Of a stretch of DNA of 32,462 bases, positions 6,792 to 13,888 are shown piece after piece. Within the stretch, counting starts at the first letter, position 1. Each line of letters opens with the position of its first letter. The stretch lies in NCBI GenBank assembly GCA_020073375.1, contig JAIQFG010000057.1:1-32462 (forward strand), in the 5' to 3' direction. This stretch comes from Terriglobia bacterium. Lineage in GTDB: Bacteria; Acidobacteriota; Terriglobia; Acidiferrales; UBA7541. Below the pieces are notes generated by a model that worked only from the letters and a program-made list of their open reading frames with translations, ran no database searches and had not been told where the DNA came from. The translations under genes and the position numbers were made by a program.

Positions 6792-7340
6792 ATGATTTTG
6801 GTGATTCGAGAAACGCATGAAGCGCCTGCAGACGTCGCGCGGGAACTCTTGCTGGCGGGCGGAATGAACCGGTTTGAGGAAGCAAATTACCGGGCGGTGT
6901 GGGGATGGTCGCGGCTGGATTGGATTGGGGGGAAGTGGGAGGACCGCAGGGCGGATGGGACGCTGGTGCGGGAAGTGATTGAGCTGCGGCGGGAGCCGAA
7001 ATATTTGCCGCACGAGCGGTGGCACATTGAGCGGTGGATGCCTCCGGAGAGTTACGGTTCGCCGGAGCAGTGGCACGCGGAAACTTTGGAAGTGGCGGAT
7101 GGGCGCAGCATTGCGGCGCTAGGGCCTTATCCTTCGCGCGGGGATTATGAGCATTGCTTCACGCTTCAGGGGCCGGGCGGGGAATTTGTACAACTTACGC
7201 CGGCGGCGGCTCGGCACATTGCACGCGCGATCGAAGCGAGCCGCGGCGTATCGCGCGCCAGGGGCAGGGAAGCGCTCGAGGATCGGACGCGGCGCGAGGA
7301 ACGCGAGTATGACGCGTATGCGGAAGCGGTTTTGTCTTAG
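6792..7340 (+). CDS. phage protein of unknown function
   Basis: 182 residues, acidic/basic mixed, Trp-rich (VWGWSRLDWIGGKWEDR; KYLPHERWHIERWMPPESYG) and ending in a charged helix. I have the impression that similar proteins recur in soil-phage late regions, but I know no function. No transmembrane segment and no signal peptide. No clear ribosome binding site precedes ATG 6792, so the true start could be a few codons further in. It continues the + strand late block after the Doc cargo locus. Confidence 0.6.
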   Translation: MILVIRETHEAPADVARELLLAGGMNRFEEANYRAVWGWSRLDWIGGKWEDRRADGTLVREVIELRREPKYLPHERWHIERWMPPESYGSPEQWHAETLEVADGRSIAALGPYPSRGDYEHCFTLQGPGGEFVQLTPAAARHIARAIEASRGVSRARGREALEDRTRREEREYDAYAEAVLS

Positions 7341-7355
7341 CCGGAAACAAATTGA

Positions 7356-7475
7356 ATCCACAGATGGACACAGATAAACACTGATAAAGACAAGAGCGAG
7401 GAAAAATCTAATGATGGATTGAGACCCGTGCGGTCCTTTCCTTATCAGTGTTCATCTGTGTGTATCCGTGGATTA
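7356..7475. repeat. CCACAGATG inverted-arm element, copy 2
   Basis: Arms 7356-7387 and 7440-7475 are inverted and match the element at 4241-4374; the core differs. It lies between two phage genes, and its right arm ends about 14 nt before the ribosome binding site of the next gene. Confidence 0.9.
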
Positions 7476-7503
7476 CTCGGAATTCAATCAGGAGAAAAAC
7501 GAA

Positions 7504-8136
7504 ATGAGCAGTGAAATCGCGGTGATTGCCAATATCACCAACCAGTGTTTTTCCGCGCAGCGCACGTACGGGACGTATCAGGTGGCAGGGTGCGTGCAGG
7601 GGCAAGCCTGCGCGGTGACGCCCATTCTGGCGCGTACGGCGGTGATGGACTACGGCGACAAGCGCACGGTGCCGCTCGCTATTTCGGCGTGGGAAATTGC
7701 CAACGACCTTTGCCGGGAAATTAACTCCGACGCGGGCGAGCGGAGTTTCCTGGGAGTTTTCGTGTGCGCGGGAAGCGCTCCCACCGAGCAGGAGTTGAGC
7801 ACGGCGCGAGAGCAGCTCGATCAATTTTACCGCGCGCTGGTGGCAGCGGCGGACCGCGAGTGGGAACGGTCGCACTCGTACTTGTTCATCAACGATTTGC
7901 AGAGGCGCGCGGCGGCGAGTCTGGGCCTGCAGAAGGAATGGTTTACGAACACGCCTGGGCCGGCCGCGGAGTGTCCGGGGTGCGGCGAGCGCGTGAAACC
8001 GGGCGTGGCTGTGTGCCGCGTGTGTCATGCGATTTTGGACAGGGAAAAAGCGCTGGCGCTGGGTTTGATTCAGCCTGTGCCTGGCGCGGCGGGCGGCGAC
8101 GGGAGAGTGGAACGGCCGCTGACGGGGAAGAGGTAG
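7504..8136 (+). CDS. phage protein with C-terminal zinc ribbon
   Basis: 210 residues. ATG 7504 follows CAGGAGAAAA at 7489-7498; an in-frame start further up lies in the repeat arm and is unlikely. The N-terminal 140 residues are mixed alpha/beta without a known motif. Residues about 160-176 hold CPGCGERVKPGVAVCRVC, two CxxC pairs that should bind one zinc ion. The end is Gly/Arg-rich. Zinc ribbons in phages often serve protein-protein or nucleic-acid contacts. It lies immediately before the tail-fibre gene, so a structural or assembly role is possible. Confidence 0.65.
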   Translation: MSSEIAVIANITNQCFSAQRTYGTYQVAGCVQGQACAVTPILARTAVMDYGDKRTVPLAISAWEIANDLCREINSDAGERSFLGVFVCAGSAPTEQELSTAREQLDQFYRALVAAADREWERSHSYLFINDLQRRAAASLGLQKEWFTNTPGPAAECPGCGERVKPGVAVCRVCHAILDREKALALGLIQPVPGAAGGDGRVERPLTGKR

Positions 8137-8138
8137 TG

Positions 8139-8216
8139 GTAGGACAGGCACTCTTGCCTGTCCGGTTTTCTGTGCGGCACCGAGCATCTAAACCGACAGG
8201 CTGAAGCCTGTCCTAC
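8139..8216. repeat. paired GGACAGGC palindromes
   Basis: Two palindromes of the GACAGGC family (8142-8163 and 8195-8214) face each other as inverted copies, with about 30 nt between. They begin 3 nt after the stop codon of the zinc-ribbon gene and end 41 nt before the tail-fibre start. Confidence 0.9.
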
Positions 8217-8257
8217 TGGGGCTTGCGGCCTTGGACGAAAGTTTACTTGAGGAAACG

Positions 8258-11200
8258 ATGGAAATGAGCAAACTGATGAAACGATTTCTCGGATTTGTGG
8301 CGACGGTCTTGTTCGCGAGCACATTTGTTTCGGGCGACGCGTTCGCGCAAGGGTCGCGCAAGGACGACGTTGTGTTCAACGCGCAGGGGCGGCCGATGGC
8401 AGGCGCCAGCGTGCGCGTATGCACGGCTTCGGCGACTGGGCAGCCATGCTCGCCGCTCGCGCTGATTTACTCGGACCCCGCGCTCACGCAGGCGCTGGCG
8501 AATCCGCTTTCGGCCGACGGCCTGGGAAACTACACGTTTTACGCCGCGCCGGGGCGCTACGAAATCGAAATCAGCGGGCCGGGAATCATTACCAAGCAGC
8601 TGCCCAATGTGATCCTGCCGAGCGATCCGAGCACGCCGACGTTCACCACGGTTACGACGACCAGCGGCATTTCGGCGTTTTCTCTTTCTCTCACGGGCAA
8701 TCTGACGGTGAGCGGGTCGGCATCGGTGGCCGGAACGCTGACGGTGGGCGGCGCGCCTGTACCTTCGGCGGCCGCGGACAATCAATGGTCGCAATCGCAG
8801 CGCTTCAAGGGGCCGATTCCGTGGCGCGATTTCACGGCGTACATGCCGGCGGGCGGATGCTCGTCGAGCGCGACCGACGCGGGCGCGAATACCACCGGCA
8901 CGATCAACGGCGGATCCGCGACGCTGTTGCTGGCCGCGGCTTCGGACTTCAAGAATGGTTGCGGCATTGCGGTGCTGCACGCCGGGCCGGTGGCGACGCT
9001 GAATACTCCGCCGTCGAGCATTACACTTTCCTCGATCAGCCGGAGCGGATCGTCGACCGTGACGGTGGTCAGCAGCGGCTCGCATGGCCTGGTGGTCGGC
9101 TCAGGTACTGGGTTGAACCAGGGCGTGCAAGTGTCGGGCTGTTCGATTTCCGCGTACAACGGGACGTTTCCGATTCAGACCGTCGCCGATTCCACGCACT
9201 TCACCTACACCGCCGGAAGCAGCGCGACCGATTCTCCCACGGGCTGCACGGTCACAGGGACGTTTGGATACGCGCACGGCACGGTTGGCTCGACGACGTA
9301 CCATTACAAAATAATTTCCGTGGACGCGAGCATGGGGTATTCGGCGGCGTCCACCACACCTGTCACGATAACCAACGGAAACGCAACGCTCACGAAGTAC
9401 AACTACAACCACGTGATGTGGCCGCAGGTTACCGGGGCTTTTGAATACGTGATCTACAGCGACCTGGGACTGGGCGGGGCGTACAGCTGCGTGGGAACCG
9501 CGTTCACCAACGGATATTCCGACCGGGGTCTCCCAATGCCGTGCCCGGCGTTTGCGCCGGCCACGCCGCCGGCCAGCGCCGGCGCGCAGACGCTGAACAC
9601 CACGATCGTGAACGGTGGCGGCTCCACGACTCTCACGCTGGCGGCCACCGCCACCAGTCCGGTGACGTCGCAGAACGCGTATCACGACGAATCGAGTTTC
9701 CTGACATCGTGTGTGAATGACGTGATCGCGTTCCAGGCCACTCCCATCAACAATCCGGGGAATGAATACGGCTGCTACGTTCCGCCGGGAACGTGGTGGT
9801 TCAACGGGATGCTGCCGACGGCAACCGTGTCAAACAACAACCAGACCGTCGCAATTTATGTAGCGGGGAAAACAGTTTTCCATACGATTCCCTGGTTTAT
9901 TACTCGGCCGGGCTATTTCGTGAAAGGGGTTGGCGGAGGCCCGGGCCCCGCGTCGTTCCAGCAGAAAATGGGAACGGGGCTGCAAGTAGCGCCATCGTTG
10001 GGCGCTGCGGTGGTGATTGGCGCAAGCGCGACGGAATTTTCAGGATTCACGATGGGAGCGCTTTTCGGACACGGCATTGTTGTTCTGGGTGGCGCGGCGA
10101 TCACACTGGATAACGACACCATCGCGGAACAGACCACCGGATCGGCCGGCGCGCCCGTGGTGGCAGACAATTCCATCCTCGGGCTGCACATGAACAACGA
10201 TTCGCTGTACGCCGAAGCCACCAATGGCGGGCTGGCGTCGATTCTATTTTCGGTCACGCCGTACTCCGGGGCGTCGGTGTGCTGCGTCTACGTCAACAAT
10301 CTTATTACCTACAATCACGGAGTGGAATTCAGCGGGCCGGGAGGAAACGGCACGGTCGGCGCAGGCATGGCCAGTTTTTTCTTTTCCAACTGGCTGCAAG
10401 AAAATCTGGCGCCCAGCGACAACGGGGACATCACCGTGGATTCCGGGCCCAACGCGCCGGGAGCGCCAACGTCTTTTGAAGGGCTGGGCGACATCCGCAT
10501 CGACAACCTGAACGATTCGGATACGTCTGGGAATTCGGTGTTCGTGGCTGCGGGATCTTCATGGAACGTGAACAGCGTGACGCTGATGAATGTGACCACA
10601 GGAATTGTGGTGCAGTGCGCGAACAATTCGCCGTTATGCGGCTCCACGGTGAGCATTCCGGGATATTTTTCAGTTAACGGTCCGCAATTTGCCGGGATGT
10701 TTTCCAATTCCGGGACCGGATTTGAAGTGGTGAACCCTTATGGAAATGTTTCGCGTGGAAAATTGCTGCTGGCCGACACGGCTCCGGGAACGGATGTTCC
10801 CGCGTGGGCGCAACTGTTGCCGCCGATGACAAACTTCAGCGTCACCGGTACCGGGGCCGGGAGCTTGAGCGCGGGCACGTACTGCGCGCAAGCGGCCGGC
10901 AAGGATGCACGCGGTCAGGAAACGCTGCCGTCGGCGATCGCTTGCCAGACGGTCGGCGCTTCAAGTTCGATTTCTTACCAGTGGTTTCAGGGCCTGAACA
11001 CGGCGTATTCCGGGTTCACGTTTTATTACTGCACAGGCGCGAACTGCACGCCCAACCAGAAAATCACGGGCCTGGCGCCGGGCGGGGATCCGGTCACGTA
11101 CACGTTCACGTCCGCCTCGGGAAGCGGGGCGAGCCCGAACACGCAGGGGCAAGCGTATCTTTCGTGGCTGGGCTGGGACTCGACCAGCGCGATGTATTCG

Positions 11201-11983
11201 TGCTTCTTCTGCACGGCAGCGGGCGGGCATACGGACTTTTGGCCCGTGGGTTTTGGATTGATTCCAACGCCGAACGTGGGCGTCAATCTGTTCACCAAGC
11301 TGGGAATTCGCGTGGGCACGCAATATCAGGCGAGCGAGGGCTCGGCACCATCGGGCGTTGCGGGCGTCGATCTGCTGTATGCGGATTCGACGTCGCACCG
11401 GTGGAAGATGATCAACAACAACGGCACTGCAGCGCTGGTGGGAGGCGTGGGCGGCACATTGGTCAGCGGGAATGCCGTCAAGGCGGACGAGAACCTGAAT
11501 CTGGTGGACGCAGGAGGCCCTCCGGCGCTGGCGGGATCGACGGCGTGCGCGTACCAGGGGCCGGCATCGGCTGTCCAGGGCACGGGCGCAGCCGCGACGT
11601 ACTACACCTGCACGATTCCGGCGGGAGCGCTGGCGGCTGGAGCGGGCGTGAGGTTCACGGTCACGTCGCAGCACACGACCGGCACGGCAAGCGTCTCTTA
11701 CAACTTGTCATTCGGTGGGACCGCGACGACTGTGGCAGCGCCGGCCGGATCGGCGAATCAGTTGGAGGAAATCACGTTCACCGTGCATAACGCGGCGGGC
11801 TCGCAGACTACACAGAACATTGTCACGGTGGGCCAGGACAGTGCCGCGGGAAACAACTCGATCAAGTACAACACGGCGGCGGTGAATACGGCGAATGCGG
11901 TGGTGGTGAACGTGCAATTCAATGTGGCGTCCACCGATTTTGTTACGCCGCTGAGTTTTGTCACCGAGATGCTGGCGCCATGA
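8258..11983 (+). CDS. large tail fibre/spike-like protein with a Sec signal peptide
   Basis: 1241 residues from ATG 8258 behind GAGGA (ATG 8264 is equally possible). Residues about 6-30 (MKRFLGFVATVLFASTFVSG then DAFAQ) form a typical signal peptide. Next is a prealbumin/carboxypeptidase-regulatory-like beta domain (GRPMAGASVRVC...GRYEIEISGPG), a Thr/Ser/Gly-rich region, and a long beta-rich body with many FSGF/VVLGGAAITL patterns, like the right-handed beta helix of tailspikes. Towards the C-terminus is a segment LYADSTSHRWKMINNNG, a style seen in tail fibres, and a final beta sandwich. Such proteins bind or cut surface polysaccharide. Phage tail fibres normally have no signal peptide, so either the protein is exported by the host or it has been repurposed. 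I call it from fold impression, length and context. Confidence 0.65.
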   Translation: MEMSKLMKRFLGFVATVLFASTFVSGDAFAQGSRKDDVVFNAQGRPMAGASVRVCTASATGQPCSPLALIYSDPALTQALANPLSADGLGNYTFYAAPGRYEIEISGPGIITKQLPNVILPSDPSTPTFTTVTTTSGISAFSLSLTGNLTVSGSASVAGTLTVGGAPVPSAAADNQWSQSQRFKGPIPWRDFTAYMPAGGCSSSATDAGANTTGTINGGSATLLLAAASDFKNGCGIAVLHAGPVATLNTPPSSITLSSISRSGSSTVTVVSSGSHGLVVGSGTGLNQGVQVSGCSISAYNGTFPIQTVADSTHFTYTAGSSATDSPTGCTVTGTFGYAHGTVGSTTYHYKIISVDASMGYSAASTTPVTITNGNATLTKYNYNHVMWPQVTGAFEYVIYSDLGLGGAYSCVGTAFTNGYSDRGLPMPCPAFAPATPPASAGAQTLNTTIVNGGGSTTLTLAATATSPVTSQNAYHDESSFLTSCVNDVIAFQATPINNPGNEYGCYVPPGTWWFNGMLPTATVSNNNQTVAIYVAGKTVFHTIPWFITRPGYFVKGVGGGPGPASFQQKMGTGLQVAPSLGAAVVIGASATEFSGFTMGALFGHGIVVLGGAAITLDNDTIAEQTTGSAGAPVVADNSILGLHMNNDSLYAEATNGGLASILFSVTPYSGASVCCVYVNNLITYNHGVEFSGPGGNGTVGAGMASFFFSNWLQENLAPSDNGDITVDSGPNAPGAPTSFEGLGDIRIDNLNDSDTSGNSVFVAAGSSWNVNSVTLMNVTTGIVVQCANNSPLCGSTVSIPGYFSVNGPQFAGMFSNSGTGFEVVNPYGNVSRGKLLLADTAPGTDVPAWAQLLPPMTNFSVTGTGAGSLSAGTYCAQAAGKDARGQETLPSAIACQTVGASSSISYQWFQGLNTAYSGFTFYYCTGANCTPNQKITGLAPGGDPVTYTFTSASGSGASPNTQGQAYLSWLGWDSTSAMYSCFFCTAAGGHTDFWPVGFGLIPTPNVGVNLFTKLGIRVGTQYQASEGSAPSGVAGVDLLYADSTSHRWKMINNNGTAALVGGVGGTLVSGNAVKADENLNLVDAGGPPALAGSTACAYQGPASAVQGTGAAATYYTCTIPAGALAAGAGVRFTVTSQHTTGTASVSYNLSFGGTATTVAAPAGSANQLEEITFTVHNAAGSQTTQNIVTVGQDSAAGNNSIKYNTAAVNTANAVVVNVQFNVASTDFVTPLSFVTEMLAP

Positions 11984-12045
11984 GAATTGCGACAGCGTAC
12001 TTTGCGGTCCGCACTTCCAAAACCTGCTGATCTGACGGAGCGAAC

Positions 12046-12273
12046 ATGTCCATCTGGGAAACCTGGCTGAGGGGAATTGCCGCGGCCGGAATCGCGGGCG
12101 GAGCCAACGGCGTCATCACGGGGTTCGCGGCGGTGGGAATCGACCCGGCGCATTTCAATCTGGAAGCCGGGCTGCATCCCACGTTGGCCATTGCCGGGGT
12201 GAGCGCGGGAATGTCCGCGATCATCGGGGTGGCGGCGTATTTGAAGCAGTCGCCGTTGCCGGGCGGGTCGTGA
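12046..12273 (+). CDS. holin-like small membrane protein
   Basis: 75 residues with two hydrophobic segments, at about 10-30 (IAAAGIAGGANGVITGFAAV) and about 46-66 (TLAIAGVSAGMSAIIGVAAYL), and a short polar tail. ATG 12046 follows ACGGAG. Size, two membrane spans and position in a late region fit a class II holin, the pore that times lysis. It is separated from the transglycosylase and spanin-like genes by about 7 kb, so the lysis role is only likely. Confidence 0.5.
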   Translation: MSIWETWLRGIAAAGIAGGANGVITGFAAVGIDPAHFNLEAGLHPTLAIAGVSAGMSAIIGVAAYLKQSPLPGGS

Positions 12274-12411
12274 TTCGTGAATCGTGATTTGTAATTCGTG
12301 AAGAGCAAAACCTTCGCGGAATTTGCATGCTTCACGAACCTCAACAGTTCGCTCCTGAACCGCGATTCACAAACCGCGGAATACAAATCACGAATCACGA
12401 ATCACAAACTA
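12270..12411. repeat. ACGAATC inverted-arm element
   Basis: The left arm 12270-12302 (ATTCGTGAATCGTGATTTG) and the right arm 12385-12411 (CAAATCACGAATCACG) are inverted copies made of degenerate ACGAATC words around a core of about 80 nt. The left arm overlaps the stop codon of the holin-like gene. The same words occur in frame inside the scaffold gene at 3638-3670. Confidence 0.85.
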
Positions 12412-12430
12412 CGAGACACAAGGAGCCATC

Positions 12431-13156
12431 ATGCCAGTTGTCGGAACAACCGCTTATAACACTGCCGGGCAGATCACGGCGCTGGTGCGTTCGCTGTTGA
12501 ATGATGCGGCGGGGAATCTGTTCACCGACGCAGTGCTGCTGCCGTACGTGAATTCGGGGTATCGCAAAGCGCAGCGCGCGCTGGCCAATATTCAATCGGG
12601 ATCGTTTTTGACCGACAACGTTCTGCTGACGGTGCCGGCGGTGACGGCGGTGGACGCGTCGGCGCAGGTGTCGATCACGGACGCGACCGCGCCGCCCAAT
12701 CAGTTGCCGCCGGACCTGCTGGTGCCGGTGAAACTATGGGAGCGCGTTAATGGCAGCTCCGACGATTTCATCGAGATGACGGACCTGACCGACCACGACG
12801 GGTTGCCTTCGGAGCCGCAGTCGCAAATGCTGCGTTACTGGGAATGGCGCGCGGACGGATTGTATTTCCTGGGAGCGACGCAGGACACGCAGATCCGGCT
12901 GCGCTATCAGAAATCGTACCCCGACCTGACCGATGCGACCAGCCCGGTGCTGATCCGCAACGCGCAGGAAGCCCTGGCCTATGCCGCGGCGGCCATGGCG
13001 GGAGCCGCGCGCGGCGCTCCGCAGGCCGAGCGCTGGGACGCGGCCGCGGCCGACGCGCTGGAAGATTTGATCGTGCGCGCCGCGCAGCGCGAGCAGCAGA
13101 CCGGACGGCGCCGCCGGCCGTTTTCCTCGCGCGCAGGATTTTCGCCTCTGATTTGA
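12431..13156 (+). CDS. phage head-tail adaptor (connector) protein
   Basis: 241 residues; ATG 12431 follows AAGGAGCC. The start (QITALVRSLLNDAAGNLFTDAVLLPYVNSGYRKAQRALA) is the helical opening seen in adaptor proteins that dock under the portal ring, followed by a beta-rich centre and a C-terminal helical, Arg-rich end. The adaptor would join portal to tail proteins. I place it by pattern and by the tail genes that follow; no catalytic motif is present. Confidence 0.6.
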   Translation: MPVVGTTAYNTAGQITALVRSLLNDAAGNLFTDAVLLPYVNSGYRKAQRALANIQSGSFLTDNVLLTVPAVTAVDASAQVSITDATAPPNQLPPDLLVPVKLWERVNGSSDDFIEMTDLTDHDGLPSEPQSQMLRYWEWRADGLYFLGATQDTQIRLRYQKSYPDLTDATSPVLIRNAQEALAYAAAAMAGAARGAPQAERWDAAAADALEDLIVRAAQREQQTGRRRRPFSSRAGFSPLI

Positions 13157-13190
13157 TGTTTTGCCGCGCGCAGAACAAGAGAAAACCTAA

Positions 13191-13327
13191 TCCACAGATG
13201 CACACAGATGAACGCTGATAAGACCAAAGGGAAAGCAAATCAGGGTTGAACGCGCGAAGCTGATTGTCCCAGGTTGGTTTTGCAGTTCTTTCGTATATCT
13301 GTGTTTATCTGTGTTCATCTGTGGATT
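13191..13327. repeat. CCACAGATG inverted-arm element, copy 3
   Basis: Arms 13191-13221 and 13295-13327 match copies at 4241 and 7356; the 70-nt core is different. It lies in the gap between the adaptor gene and the next phage gene. Confidence 0.9.
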
Positions 13328-13376
13328 CCAGGCTGGCTCTGTTCTTCCGCGCTATTTCACTACGATTGGAGAAAAT

Positions 13377-13715
13377 ATGGCACTCGCAATTACCATTGCT
13401 GATATCGACGCAGTCGCGGCCAACATTTACGTGTTTGGGACGCTCACTGCTTCGGGAAATTACTCGACCGGCGGAGACACGCTGGATTTCACGACTGTGG
13501 CATCGCAAATTGCCGCGAGCCAGGCGCCGGTGCAAATCTGGGTCGGAGGATCGACCGGAGACGCGTATTCGTGGGTCAAAGGCGCCGCGCTCAATAACCA
13601 GAAAGTGAAGATCAACACCGCGTCGAACACGGAGCTTGCTTCCGGGGCCTATCCGGCGCGCATTACCGGGGACGCGAGCATCCAGTTTGAAGCGGTGTTC
13701 AACAAGCTGATTTAA
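13377..13715 (+). CDS. small phage structural protein
   Basis: 112 residues, almost all beta strand by composition (Thr/Ala/Val/Gly-rich, with GTLTASGNYSTGGDTLDFT and a C-terminal SIQFEAVFNKLI). ATG 13377 follows GGAGAAAAT. Its lean beta make-up and its place between adaptor and large tail proteins suit a head-decoration or tail-completion protein. No family recognised. Confidence 0.55.
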   Translation: MALAITIADIDAVAANIYVFGTLTASGNYSTGGDTLDFTTVASQIAASQAPVQIWVGGSTGDAYSWVKGAALNNQKVKINTASNTELASGAYPARITGDASIQFEAVFNKLI

Positions 13716-13720
13716 GGGCG

Positions 13721-13841
13721 GTCGAGAGTCGACAGTTGAGAGTCGAGAGTCTCAATTGATCTTGTCAGGGGATGGCGGACTGATTCTTGGGCGGAACACC
13801 TGGCGCTGGACTCATAACTCTCAACTCTAAACTCTCGACTA
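13721..13841. repeat. GAGAGTC inverted-arm element
   Basis: The left arm 13721-13756 is made of GTCGAGAGTC words and the right arm 13811-13841 of CTCTCAACTC words, so the arms are inverted. The core is about 55 nt. It has the same architecture as the CCACAGATG and ACGAATC elements but different words. It starts 6 nt after a stop codon. Confidence 0.85.
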
Positions 13842-13888
13842 CCTGCACTTCCATTTCAAATCTCACATTTCAGAGCTGACATTCCCCT

